Assembly (NCBI GenBank): GCA_002633005.1
Contig: NMRA01000004.1
Span: 238,353 to 302,352, forward strand
Reading direction: 5' to 3'
Length of the DNA stretch: 64,000 bases
DNA from: Phoronis australis
Lineage: Eukaryota > Phoronida > Phoronidae
Part shown: piece after piece, positions 14,101 to 29,100 of the stretch
Layout: each line of letters begins with the position of its first letter
Numbering within the stretch: the stretch's first letter is position 1
The notes under the pieces: generated by a model
Database searches by the model: none
What the model saw: the letters and a program-made list of their open reading frames with translations, nothing else
Told to the model about the DNA's origin: nothing
Made by a program: the position numbers and the translations under genes

Positions 14101-17100
14101 AGGTGCAAATATGCCAAGACCCCTGACCTTCCCTGACGTCCCTTAATCAGAACATCCCTTAGTCAGGACATCCCTTTAAGTCAGGATGTCCATCGATCAG
14201 GACATCCCTTTAAGTCAGGACGTCCCTCAATCAGGATATCTCTTCAGTCAGGATGTCTATCAGTCGGGATGTTCCTTAAACAAGACATCCCTTAGTCAAG
14301 TTGAATTGCACGTAAAACGTGCTTTGACAGATTCGGATTGTTTGTACATTAATGACAGAAAATCTAACTGAAAACAGATATTTGCTTACAATGCACATTA
14401 AACTTCAAAAATGTGTCAACAGTGTCTTTTGTTAGTATTAGCAGCTACTTTTTTCTAGTTTATGGTATTGTATTAGCAGCTACTTTTTTCTAGTTTATGG
14501 TATTGTTAATCAAAGACTAACCACTGAGCAAGTTGTAATTTGACAGGGAGTTCTTCAAATAGAAAGCTATGGTGTGGCCAAATAATAGGGATCTTAGAAT
14601 GGGAAACAATTTATTACTTTACATTTTCAATTCTAGAACACTCAGCCACGGGTTAAATGTAAAGATGTTTGGGTTGCTGGAGAAGAAGGGATCGATATTA
14701 ATCGTCATCAACAGAACTTACTGCATCCTGACAGGAAGGTCTTGGCATGGATGATTCACAAATTGTCTACAACATCAGATTTTCTGAGTTACAACAGGTG
14801 GCATGACGTAATAATAAAAAGGAGAATATGAAAAAATAAAGTAGAACTATAATTTCCTTTCTTATCTTACTTTGTTTATGTAAATGATATATTTTAAAAT
14901 ACTGTTGATGATTGTTGAGATGCCACTGTACAAAGCACGCACAGAACTTGCTATTGTGATGGACTTGCTGTCTGGACATCTTCTGAAATGTTCTTGTTGG
15001 ATGTTTTTGTAACACATGTTGACCAAATAGATGTTATCCTGAACTTTGTCACTTCTGCAAGGTTCTGTCCTGATTGATACAAAAATACTTCAGAACTGTT
15101 TGGAGAAACATTGACAAAATGGGCAAAATTCATTTTTGACAGTGGCATTCTCAAGGCTAACAGGTCTAAAAATAAAAATCCCAAGCAAGCTTTTGTAGCA
15201 AATAGAATAAAGAAACAGAATTTAAAATTTTCAAGTGAAAAATTGACATAGGAAAAAATTATAGTGATTTCTGTGAAAAAATCAAAATGTTTTAGAAAAA
15301 ACGTACATTAATGAAATTCTATGATCAAGGTTTACAGTTTTACAGATCTACATATAATCAATTCTGAAAAAGTTATTTAATTGATACTTTGTAACAAAGG
15401 CAGCCAATTACCTTAACAAATTACCTGGTACTCAACAATTCATATCAGTGATTCACAACCATGTGTTCATTGTAAACAGAGGAATCACTGAGACCTTTTA
15501 TGGACCAATATCTTTAAAAATGGTGTTGACAGTAACAAAATCAAAAATAATGTTTCAAAGCTAGTTTTAAGGCAAATTAAAACTTTACTAAAGTCTCTAA
15601 CAGGTGTCTTCATTTTGGCAAACTTTATTTATCATAAAACAAGATATTGACTCACAGAATCTTTTTCTTTTACTTCTTGCACAGGTTTTCTCTGCAATTC
15701 AATAACACCACTGGCCATCAAGGAATAAAGATTATAGCCATGATCCCAAATGTAATAGAGTATGTATAATTTTAAAAAATTATAAGTGCCACAGCTGCAA
15801 ATACGAATTACAGTAGTCACTTTGCTGAACACTGAGGGTTCCCGCAGGTTAAAATTGCAAGAATCATAAGCCTGCAGCCATACATATTTCACAAATCTAA
15901 GTTTGTGTACAATTCATACAAGCATTTAATCCCCAGTGCCTCATTCGCACATTTTAACCTAATGACAGCTAGAAAGACCTGAACTGTTCATAAATAATTT
16001 TAGATGTTTAATTAAAACACAAGTTGACTTCTCACTTGAAACGATTCTTTCTTAGGTAAGGGCTTTGTCACAGATTTATCCTCCTGAAAAAGGTACACAT
16101 TCACTTGTTAAGGCTTAAATCCCAATGAATGATTAGGAGACTGTAATCTGTTTCAAGAATCATTTGGAAACGAAACCAGCTTAATTCTGATCACTGCTTC
16201 CTACCAATCAAACGATTTACGCATCAATTCCAGTTTCTGTCCTCTGAGGTCTTCAGGGTTGATGATTTGTCAACTGTCACTTCTGAGTATGGTATGAGTG
16301 AAGACCAGTGTTATAGCGGTAATAGGGTCTTACAAGGTAAGTAACAAACCAGTGCTCAAAATCCGAGACCCCTGTAAGTGACATGTCATTATAACAGTAG
16401 GGGGTTCAATTCAAGAGTTAGTGTTTTGTAGCAGAAAAATTGAGAAAGGTCAGGGGTGCATTAGGAATGCAACCAGTGCTCATCGGATGTGTAACAAATC
16501 AGTAGAGGTCAAGTGCATTGCTAGAGGAAAAATTCCATGACCAACTCTAAATTTCTACACCTCAAGGACAGAAATGGCCAATAAATAAGATAATCACGAC
16601 TTTCTAAGTACTGACTTAACATATGACAATCTTGCGTCTTTTAACAAGTTTGCATTGACATTGCACCAGAAGAAAAAAGACATACTAATCATGCAATCTT
16701 ATCAGCATCACTGACTTACAGGTTTCTTCATTTTTGATGATTTTCTAACAAGCGGTTCACTCTGTAAGAATTGGAAGTGTGATGAATACCGAAAAATGAC
16801 CCTTCATGAGAAGGTACATTGAGTATCTCTAGACTATTTCATTGGAGTGCAAGTGTTACGTAAAAATGTTTGTGAGATCCCATTTCATTTGCAAAATATA
16901 AACATTTCGCTGGGAAGTGCTAGCAATTAACAATACAACACTTTTTGTATCTGAAAGTTAGAAGTTCACAATCTAAGCTTTCAGTTTGGGTGGTCTTTAA
17001 TAAACTTGCATTTTAAAAGTTTTCCAGATTACATTGCAACAGTAACTATCATTGCACACTTGTTGCAGTGTTGATGAAACAAATGACTTAAAGGCACAAA

Positions 17101-20100
17101 AAATGAAAGAATCTCCTAATGACGGGGTGACAGGGCAGGGAACCAGTTGTGAAAGGGCAAGGAACCAGTTGAGACAGAGCAGGGAACCAGTTGCGAAAAC
17201 CTATGTAAAGTACAGTTCATGAATGCTGTCACGGCACCCTACACAAAGTTACAGAATAGGTCTATGAACTGCTAATTCTTTCAAAGCCAAAAAATCCGCT
17301 CAAACTTTGATGAATAACTCCAGGTCATTTTTAAAGCAGTAAATCGTCTTATTCAAAAGTTGGTAGTTTGCCATCCTAGATGGCCCAAAATTGGCACTTT
17401 GCAATTTTTAATTTCTAACTTGAATCGTGTTTCTCTGAACAGGCAATTTTTCATTTCAGAGATCGTAAATTGTGCAAAACTTATCTTTTAATGTCACATT
17501 CAGGCAACCAGGAATAAATTGGTGTGCTTCTCAGATTCAGTGGCTCGTCATGGTGGATCAGTTTCTGAACTGAACATTTGGTGTCAAGCAATAATGAAAT
17601 GTCAATTCTTTTAGCCTTCTAATCTGAGTAAGAATAAGGTTGAGACCAGTTTTGGAGCAATAAGTGGAGCTAAATGAAAATTTGATTTCTCTGTCGAAAT
17701 GCTGGTAATTTAAAGCCACTTTGATTGTATTTCATAAAGGTAAAACAGTTGATATCAGACATGCTTGTCGATATTCTGGGTGTACTTGTTACTCCTTAAA
17801 GGGAATGTAATCTATGTTTTACTCACACTTTGAGGACCAGCCAAATCAGTTTTATCAAACTGACGCTCAATCTGTAAGAAGTGTGGTCAATAGATCATAA
17901 GGAGTTTTCAATTCTGACATAAGTGAATAATTATCTTGTATCAATAACAGAGTAAACTGTTAGTCAAGATCAATATTAAAAGTCTTCACAGTATATTGAC
18001 ACTAATTACTACTAAAGCACCAGCTTCCCTGGCAGTGTAACTGAACACACTCAAAGTTTAACTCGAAATTCACTAATTACAGCACTATCAAGGCACAGAC
18101 TTGCCAACAGAACTATCTACAATTAGATGATCACGTGGGACCCCTATCCTAGAAACACCCCCACATTGATGATGAAGTGCAGGCAGTGTTCAATCTTAAT
18201 TCAGATGTTAAAAAGTGGTACAATCTAGTGAATATCAACTCCTTTTATGTACGTAATTTGTAACGGAACACCCAACATTTTTCTACTTTTTCTACAACTG
18301 TGACAATACTTGGGTAGCATCAAAGGTGGAACAGTGTGGGTGGGCATGCAGTGATCATACATATGTCAGTCTTACTTAAAACAAAAATGGCGGAACATGG
18401 CGAGTCAACTCTACCTTTTCCTGTTCTTTACTGAGACGGCGGTCGGATTTTTTTGACAGATCGTCAACAACAGTGGCCAGGTCAGACTGACTTCGTACAG
18501 CCTAACATGAGACAATTTCAAGCGATAAAATTTGAACAAACTCTTCATACAGGCAGCATTCCATAGAGCAAGTTCCTTGCGAGAAAAAGCAATCTGATCA
18601 CGCGAGTGATTACGCCAGTTCTCACCGGCGAGTGTCTTGCTCACCAAAACAGTCCCATTTACACTCGAGTGTCTTGCTCACCAGAACAGTCCCATTTACA
18701 CTCGAGTGTCTTGCTCACCAAAACAGTCCCATTTACACTCGAGTGTCTTGCTCACCAGAACAGTCCCATTTACACTCGAGTGTCTTGCTCACCAGAACAG
18801 TCCCATTTACACTCGAGTGTCTTGCTCACCAGAACAGTCCCATTTACACTCGAGTGTCTTGCTCACCAGAACAGTCCCATTTACACTCGAGTGGAAAAGC
18901 AACTGGTTGCCTCAGCAAGCGTCTGTTTCCCAAAACGTGGCCTAAGTCTTATGCTCGTACTTCACAATACTGAATAAAAGTTTAGTCTTGTCATAAGCTC
19001 ATCCCAGCCCAGAAATACTTGATGCAAAATCATTTCAGTAACTAACAATAATAGGAATATTTTCAGAGTCTATACAATTTTTTTCAGAGTGAAATTTAGT
19101 TGTTTTTTAGAAACAGTTGTGTGGAGAATAAGACCGCGTTTCTGACTTTAACAATTACTTTTCATAAAAATAGCTCCCAGGACTGAGTAACACTACAGGC
19201 TATTCCATATTCATACAGTATCTTGTTATCTATAAGGTACATGGCTGATTATTTTTTGTCGAATCACAAACCAAAAATTTCCATTTCTTATTAAGTTTCG
19301 GCGGTAAGCATCAAACTGGCCTTGAACAAATGATGTCTGGTTGCCTGTAGAGCGAAAAAAATCACATACCGGTACCTTTCAAAACCCACACCCTCTTTTA
19401 TAAAACCAAACATTTTTAAAAATGTTACACATTAAATTCAATCTAGTGTTTGGGAGTAGCTGAGACAGAATGCAGCAAAATAGACAGAATGGAAAGAAAA
19501 ACAAGAAGACAATATAAAAATTAACATGAATTCCGCAACAACATGACTGACAGGATGCGTTTTGTTGTACTAAGTTAAGACATACCGTAGAAAGCTTGTT
19601 TTCCAATTCTTCATTTTTGTCTTTCAGAAGCTGCATTTCTTTCATCAGGTCACCAACCAGCGACATTAACTGGAATAAAAAATATTATGTTATAGTTAAC
19701 TGGTGTAGCTACTTTCAAAAACTTTCTGAATTCAGTCATTAAGTTCACACCTCACATGCACGTATTTTGCGACATATGCCTACACCTGAATGAATTTTTC
19801 GAAAGCTAACTTTTGGTCAAGTGTTCCACAGAGCATGTGCACAGGCTAATATTCACCATTAGGCAAGCCAGTGTTTCAAATATAGGTGCATCTCTTAAAG
19901 TGCAGTTTACTATGTGTTTTAAGACAATACTTTTTAAACTCTTAAATTTCAACAACTAATGAGATGGACAACTCAACCTTTGAGTTACTCGCTTTTTAAC
20001 TAACTGCTTCTTACTTTCATTTAGTAATGTATGTGCACCTAAGTTCAGATATAGCTCCACACTTAGGCACAAGAGACCAAATATGCATTATAAAAGGTAG

Positions 20101-23100
20101 AAAATATCTTAACATGAGTGCAGCGATGAGGCATTATGGAAAACTAAAAATTTAGAAATACACAAATTTGAATGGTTGGATATAACGTGCTCGCATTTTG
20201 AGAACCAGTTTTCTCCACTAAATAATGGGCGTCAGACTGGTTCTCAAATTATGGGCACGTTATATTTGACCATTGCCCAAATTTGTACAAACACATTATG
20301 TTCATGAGAATGAGAACCAATACATCAAAGAGCTTCATTTCCTCCATCCACCTCTGTCTGCACACTAACATATGAATCAAGAATTATCGCCATGTTGCAC
20401 CAACGTAGTTTACTTGGTTTCAGGAATTATAGCTTAGCTTTAGTCCCTCGCAGTGCTAATTAAGTCAAGCTAAAATGAAGTAAAATCTAAAAACTTGGTG
20501 TATACAATGTTCCTAAGTAACATGCGAGATAAAATGAAAATGAGCTTCTCTCATGAGCAGGCTGTAAATTTTCACTGTCTCTTATCACCAAATATTCACC
20601 GATTATCACAAGGTCATTCTCTGATGCAAAATCACTTGGGATGAATATTCATAAATCTCAAGTTTCGCACGTAACCTTTAGCTTTCCATGTTTTGAATGC
20701 TGTAACCAGCTTCATAATACTAGTCAGTTATGAAAACAACTACATTTCGATTAAAGTTAATTATAAGCCATATATTCAGGTGTTGAAAACATCAATTCTC
20801 TTCACAGGCATATTTTTTGCCTTGTCAAAGCATTAAGTCATGATCATCGTGATCTTATCTTATGTTTAAATTGATGTTGGTTACAATAAATCATCTGAAA
20901 ATCTATACTGCCTTGGTGACAAAACTTTTTGAACCTGCCCTGACCACAACTTTTAAGATACGTTTATTGTATTTACAACCATAACATACAGAAGAAACAA
21001 TATAAATATTACCTCTGCACCTGGGTTTAAATGCACAAGCGTATTTTAATAAAGAACATACACACCCCATTTACACCGCAATCGACTATAGTCACACGTG
21101 TAATTATTAAATTGTTAGACAAAAAGTCCTATAGGGATCCATCTTTTTCTAAAATGTTCCTAATTCAAGCTCTTATAATAAATTACCTTTTTTATGTTAT
21201 AATATTCAAACATTCCATTTTCAGCCATTGCAAGCAGAGAGGTCTGGAATTTCACCTTTCTCTGTATATATGACGTAGGTTTTACAAAGCTAATAAGGAG
21301 ATTAATCGCACTTTCCCCACTTTCCCTAAGATAACATCTGTCAAACTCAAGCTAATAATGAACCCTATTTGGGCTGTAAACCAGTTGTTCACCAACTTCC
21401 AAAAATTCCGAATAACTTCACACTCCCAAAAAACATGGTAGAGATTTTCGGGCTCTTTTCCACTGAATGTACAGGGTGGTGAGTTAACTACATGTTTGTA
21501 CCTATTTTGAATGAAACAATTTGTTCTAAGAATTCTGTGATTAAGTCTAATTTGAAACCGTTTAACATTCTGTCAGTTCTCCACCATTCACCAGAAAGTT
21601 CTCTAATAAGTCTTCCCACTTATTTTGAAATTTTGGCTTTTTTGTATAAGCAAGTAACAAACTTATACAAAATGTTCTCGTTTTTACATGTGTTAAGTAA
21701 AGTGGTAATAAACTCTGGGTGATGAGGAAGAATGATTTTTGACAAATCCGCACGTTAAAGTAAGTTACGAACAACACATCGCATGCACGTGAATACAGTG
21801 AATGGTCAAGAAAATCCATAATAATTACAAAAGTCTTCATAAGACATCAAAATACAATTAGAATCTAACATATCGTAAATATATACAATGCCCTTGGCAT
21901 ACCAACCTTCATAAAATATGTATTTCTTGTCAACTGAGATTTTGGGATTAAACCAAATTGGCTCGTAGCGACTCATTGCCTTGCTAACAGTGAAAATTCC
22001 ACTCAATTCTCTAACATTTCGAAAAAACTCTTTATCCCAAAACTGATTCTTAATCAAAGCCACAAGAGAACAATGGCCTTACCAAAATGAAACACGTTGC
22101 GTGAAAGTAAGTGATTTGTAGTAATTAAAATTTTCTTCTAGGCCCTCTCCTCACTAAACATCAATCTTCTGAACCACGAAATTTGAAGAGATTTGATGAA
22201 TGACTTCGGCTGAACCACTTTGCACCCTCCCAGCGAAAAATCTTGAATCAAGGTAGTTCTCTTAATTTTGTCGGGTTTATTGTGCTAGATGAAACTGTAA
22301 AATAGCTTTTCAAGCAATTCAACGAACTTGCGATGCACATATCATTTATCTATTACTCGGGACATATATTGCTTATAAATTCAATTGTGTCATTTGACGG
22401 TAAGGGCAATGTTGTCAAGAGATGGAACAAATTTTGGCAGGGCAAAAGATTTAATGACAGTTATTTTGCCAAAAAGTGTTAGCGACCTTTTGGACCATCT
22501 TGTTAACGTCGATCAGATTTCATGAATTTTCTCATCATAGTTATTAGTTAACATTTGTCATAAATTAATATGAAATTTGATACCAAGAGCAGTAAATGAA
22601 TCTCTGCGCCAGAATAGATCAAATTCAGGATACAAACATAATGCACTGTTTCACTGAACCAATCCATACACAATGAGTTTTTCCTAAGGTGGGTTTCAAA
22701 CCATAGAACTTGTAAAACTGGTACAACAACTTCATAGAATGTTTTAGTGATTCGTTGGAGCCATCCGAACAAAGAACTGTATCATCAGCATACTGCAAAA
22801 TTTTTAACTGCAGTGAGGCTATATTGATATCTTTTATTTTATTATTTTGGCCAAACATTATGGCCATAACCTCAGCACAAATTATGAACAGATAGGAAGA
22901 GTGAGGGTCTTCTTGACTGCAGTAGCGACCAATTTCAAAAAACTGTGACGTGAAGCCATGTTGAATAATACAAAGTTTTGCACCTTTGTTCAGAAGGTGA
23001 ACCCAATTTATGAATTTTTTCCCAAAATTGAAAAAACCTTACGTGTTAAATTTCCATGAGACAGAATCAAAAGCTTTTTCAAAGTCTACCGTTACTAAGG

Positions 23101-26100
23101 AACCTGGGATACTATGTTTATCTGTGAAATGAAGTAGGTCGTATATTGTTCAATTTTTTCCAATAAATTTTCCCTTTATAAATCCCGATTGATCGTTGCT
23201 TATTAGTTTATTAATACGTTAGGCGAGACAGCCCGAGAGAATCTTGTAGCTCGTATTTAATAGGAAGATGGGATGCCAGTTGGCAAGATGCTCTCTTGTT
23301 TTTTCCCTTAGGAATAATAGAATTTACACCTTTGATGTTGGCTATCAGATATGCAGCTTTTAAGATGTTGGTCAGGCCAGGTTCAAAAAGTTTTAAAATG
23401 CACGTGGTTTGAAGCAATACCAATTTCTTAGTTCTTCGCAAGCAGGGACTCATCTAGGATTTGAAAAGTGGGCGTCTAAATTCGTGAGATTGACACTTGC
23501 CATATGTGGTGACTCCATATGAGGTCACACTGATGTCACAGGACAGGGAGGTATTTTGCTAAAAACTTGGCTGCCAGCACTTACTGATCGTCAGTGTGGC
23601 ATTTATGGTAGTCTGTGATTTAAATAAAAGTAGTGAAAATTAGTTTCTAGCAAATACCCCCTCTTATTTTTATACAGATGACCAAACACTAGGAAAAGAA
23701 GTTCATCTCAGGTATAGATCTCCTCCAGTGTTTCCCACGACCAGTTTCAACCTGTCGCTTTGACAGGTTTGCTGATGTTCCTATCAGGTTTGGGTAACCT
23801 GCACTGCAACATACGGGCTTTGTTTTTGCTGATAACAAAGAATGGCTGCCAGGTCGAATCCAGTTACGCCTTTCCGAAGGCTTTGGATTTTGAATTGTGG
23901 AGAACACTGTCCTCCCTTGCAATATTTAAAAATGTGAAGTACACATCATTTATATATGCCAGGAGGTATCTAGTTCACATGAAGTGAGTGTATCAAACTA
24001 AAGATTGTTTTTTGAAATTAAAATTTTGAAACATGAATTTCATTGGGTAGTCACTGAAAAGAGGTCATTAGAATACATCGCAAAAATGGACCCGTGACAA
24101 AAAAGAATCAATTTCTAGCTTCTTACTACAGACCTTAGCTTACAAAAAGATATATTATCACCCTTTTCAGATCATAAGAGTTCAGTCTTGAAAACACAGA
24201 TAAATCTCTAAGCCATCAACTGCACTTAGCAAACACACTCAAATTTGAACCACCCTATTCACCCAAGACAGTCTTATCAAATAAGAAATTCCAGAGCCTA
24301 TTTCATTAGAGCCTGCTAATCCATCTGCCAAATAAATACCATTAACAACAAGACATATTAAAGCAGCCTCATGTGGGTTGTGCCTTATCTCAAAACTCAA
24401 CTTTGAAAATCGGAATAAATTATATGGACAGTCACTGTCATCGCCTGGGAGACAGTAAATAGAATTATGTGGTAATATACAAAAATAATTCTTGACGAAT
24501 ATTGCTTGATTTCCAGGGTAACAAACAAGATGTAATATTGGTAACATTTTGGTCCGTAAAGCTTTAAATATTACCAAATAAACTGAAGATATCGGTATTT
24601 ACTATTTAGTATGGGTAAACAGATCTTCGTCTGAATGTTTCCACAATGTCTTCAAGCAGAAAACACTTGTTTTGACATTTTATTTGAACAAAAGATATAC
24701 GTTGAAGGATTATAGGTAAGTAATAAATTTTCTTGAAATCACTATAATTCTATTTCAAAAAAAGAAAAGACATGCAATTTTCAAATTCCTTGAATGACAG
24801 GAGTTTGGTTTCAGCATAAGGCAGCCTGAATTATTACCATAAATGAAAGTGCTGTGTGCAGAGCTCTAAATTGAAATACTACTAATCCTGTCTAAAAGCT
24901 TGAACGACTACTTCTGCTCAAAGTGACATTGTAATAGAGTTAAATCTGTTGTGATTTCAAAAGAAACCCTGACTACGTATTCAAAAGTGCAGTATAAACA
25001 ACTCTTGAATGTCCACTGAACAAATATAATTACGGGTAACTCGTTTTGAAAACATCAACTCTCTGTCTGTCGTTCTGCTAGTATTTGACCAAGGCAATAG
25101 TCACATTTCAAAAACCGGTTTAACGCCTGTTAAAGCTAGTCCAAAAATGTAGGACCGATGTAAATGACTATTACCTTTGACCACTACAGAAGTACCGTCT
25201 TTAACTAATATCAAAACATGGTTGTCATTTTCCATATCATACGTTCAGGGTGACCAATAATGAACCTATAAATTTTACAAAATTCCAACTCTTTATTATT
25301 TTAGAAAGAACAAATCCAAACAGGCTCTTAGTGTAAAACTCTGGAGGAATGTCATCACGAAGTTTTAGTCTTTGAAATATTAAAAAACTAACTGGACTTT
25401 TTTGACCCACCATTTACCAATTCTTTTCTGTTTACTATCGTTAAATGTACGGCAGTTACCATTTAACATAATTACATTTACTAAATCACAACACACAATA
25501 GATGTGACCACTTCTGGTGAGAATAAGAAAGGGTTAATACACCAGGAATAGTGTATTGTTCAAACATTCAGTTCAGCACAGCAAAAAAAGAATTCAGTGC
25601 TGCTATTTGAATAGTGTAGCCTTATATAGTTAGTTTATATGTTGCCATACAAGCAAACAACGTCATTGACTATACTAACAAAAATCACGGCATGAAGGTG
25701 GATGGAACATCAAACTGCTGAAATAAAGTTATACCATGTAAACAGAAAACCAGCTCAAGAAAGTAATTCTTTAAGACAGAGTGACATTAACATAAAGTAC
25801 AGTGATTAAAAATTCATAATTGTAGTAACATTGCCTTTTAAGTGACATTAACAACAAGAAATGTGATCTTCAGAAATCAACCTCAGCACTGATTCAAAAC
25901 TGTAGCCTTTCCCTACGTAACCAAACCTTCTATTCATTCACAAGCTCAACCTCACTCAATAAATTGCCGTATTGAACAAGTGAAGTCATCAGCCTTAACT
26001 TCAGTATGTATGACAGACATCAACAACAACTGGCGATTTGAAATGAATTCACAATAACAAAACTTGATGTTTTATAGCTCTGGTCAAAGTTAAAAAAAGT

Positions 26101-29100
26101 TCTTCAAAATCCGGCAATAATCACAAAAATGTATTTTTTGCCGTTAAACTGACAGTGTACCAAGAGCTTCATTTCAGACAAATATGCTATGTATGGTAAA
26201 AGATTTAAGCCTTCACAAAATAATCTTCCAAATGTTTCGTATATATTGAGGTTCCATTTAGTATATATTGAGGTTCCATTTATATACCTGAGGTTCCATT
26301 ACGTGGAGTGCTATAAAATATTTCAAATGCCATTGCTTGCCCAATACATAAAAGCAACCAGTACACATTTAAAATGTACATAAACAAAATTAACACCTTT
26401 TTAATTGCCTGCCAAACATCAGAAAGTTTCGTTCAAAGAACGTCTTAAAATTTTTGTATAATATTTATGACCCAAAGCTTCAACAGGAGGAAACACTTGA
26501 CAGGGTCTAGACACACCATAAAGGAGTTCAACAACATAGGTCTTTGTCATAAAAAATGATAAAACTTGCCATCAAAACGAGGACCTTGAAGATGATGTAG
26601 TCAAACATTACTAGATTGCTGGCAAATTACATAGACAAAGTCTCACCAATTTAGGGCACAAGGTGGTGGACAGTTGAAATTTTATTTCCTCGTTTTTGTC
26701 ATAAAAGAAATGTCACGGCATGTTCAAATTTTGTGCCCTAGCTTCCATCAAACAATAGTTAGACAAATGTTGGGCATTTACGCCAATTCTGAAAATGAAA
26801 CGAGTCACGTTTGGCAATTGTTTTTGGCCAAATTTGGTGAGACATAAAGAGACCTGCTTGCAAGAAGTTAACGGTACAAATAGCAAGGCTATCGATTTTT
26901 GGTGAGTGTCGGTCTGCAGTTACTATAGAGAGAAATTGTGCAAAACCAATCCGGTAAATAAAACCTGAATTGCTTATGAATGATGCATCGTTAGCGGTGT
27001 ATCGCAAATAACAGATTGTTTATAAAGGAGTAATAAATCATTGATTAAGAGTATTTCAAACATCAGTTCAAACTGAGAGCTTGAAATTTTCGTTTGAGAA
27101 GGATAAATACACGAAAACAAATAAACAAATTACATATCCTGGAAATCGGAGATTCCATAATAGATAACCTAACTTAAATCTGAGAACTTCACATTTACAA
27201 AGGTATTTTATAAAAACATATACCGTAAATAGCACATTCATGTTTGCAAACTTGTACCAGAGTGACAAAACCAGATAAACCCGTATTTCCAAAAAGCCGA
27301 AAAAAAAACACTGCCCCCCCCCCCTAATAGATAGAAATTAATTAAGTGCCGTAGTCAACTGTCCTTGAATATTGGGAAATGGGGAGCAGAGCACCTTGTC
27401 AGTTGGTTTGTCTTGATGCTGTCTGGCAAGGGGTAATCCCCGAACAATGACAAGAATGACACTCATTTTCACTCACAGACATGTAATTGGATATAGACCA
27501 CTTCTAACTGATGGATAATGAAGCAGTAAACACCATAACTGGTGATCTTGGGCAAGTTAAACAGTGTATGCATAACACAGTGGTTGGCAATAGGTATATA
27601 AGGTAATATTTAAGGTAATATTTAATGTGTTGTCATAGGTAAATAATAAACAGCATTTAGGTCTTTTCCCATCAACCACAAGAGGTACCTGGACATTACT
27701 AGATAAGGGCCTAAACAATGTTGTCACAGGTACTAAATTACTCTCATTTAGTCTTACTATTGATTACTCCAGCTAAATACAACAAGAAGTTCATTGCAAT
27801 GTAAAGGCGGCCAAGCATACACTTGATTGGAAGGACAAAATTTTGCACCTGTCACTACAGCAACCATGTAGGATATTTCTACCAGAAAAGGTACCAATTC
27901 TCACTAAACAACAACCCATGAGTTCTGTCAAGAAAAATTTAATTTAAAACGACTACAGTAAAATCTCACCAATGGCGGACAAGTGAAATTTGATTTCCTC
28001 ACTTTTTCATAAAAGAAATGTAGCTCGTCAAGTTAATACTTTAGTTCTATCATCAGAGCAACTAACAGTTTGTCACTGCTTCAGACAAGACACATGAAGT
28101 TTGCTTTTATGTAAGGAGTGGTTAGATCAAATGCCATTATCGTTACTAGAGAAAATCGGGGTGTTTTCATTTCAATTCAAGCAAAATGATAACATTAAGA
28201 ATACAAGGATGCTGTTTTGAACAGGAAATGTGCTGGTGAAAAAAAAAATTTGACACATGACATGGTTTATAGCCATTTAAGAAATTTTATAACAAAACAT
28301 CTAGTTAAAGTTGACTTCTTCACTCAAAGACAAACAGCTAGTCAACAACAACCTGCCTCTATGATATGTGACACACTTTCACACAGCACATTATGGGGAA
28401 GATTGAGTTTTCACTTAACTATTATTAGATAGTAATCATACAAAGAACTAATTATCTGCTGAACTGAATCGGAAAATTTAGGTCAATAAAGAACCACACC
28501 TAGGACTACACCCTTAAGTTAAAGCAAAAAACAAAAACAAATCAACTTTATAAGACAAATTCAAGTGACAAAAAAGAAATAAAATATTAATAACCATACA
28601 ATCATGCATGCAACCCAACATTTAAAAAATATTGCAGATTGTTAAAAACATGAACAAACTATTGATTTGTTTGTCACATTCAGGTCGCAAAGAAATCTCC
28701 TAGAGATTTCAATCACACAAACTGAAAGTGTTTACTGTGTATACAAAAAGATTTTGAAATCACTCATGCAGTAAGCTGTGTTGAGGATGGGACTAACAGT
28801 CAGGTATTTCACGGTATTTTATCTAAACACTAGCTGAATGCGAATCCTGATGAAGACCTTGAAATACAATGTCTACATGAAAATTAAATTATAAAAACAT
28901 TTTAAGTAATTCAAATTAATCACCACCTGTTTAACGGGTATGTAGGAGAAGTTACTTAATTAGACTACGGTTAAACGTTACCAAGTTCACCAAATTAGCA
29001 AGATTTCACAGAAGTACCTGGAGATTAGAAGGTTCCAATCTATTCTGGCCTATAATTGGCAACAAAAATGACATTGAGAAACTTAGCAATAGAGTCAGGT

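Noticed and set aside
14951-15184. Minus-strand 77-residue open stretch considered as an extra exon of the QRICH2-like gene
   Set aside because: It ends in a stop and is not phase 0-0 between valid splice sites, unlike every other exon of the gene.
18606-18977. Three overlapping plus-strand ORFs of 102-123 residues with a repeated sequence
   Set aside because: They are the three frames of a stop-free 37-bp minisatellite, in an intron of a minus-strand gene.
24239-24577. Minus-strand 112-residue ORF in the giant intron
   Set aside because: No domain, start context or splice partner seen. Could be an old transposon or pseudogene piece, but I cannot support a call.
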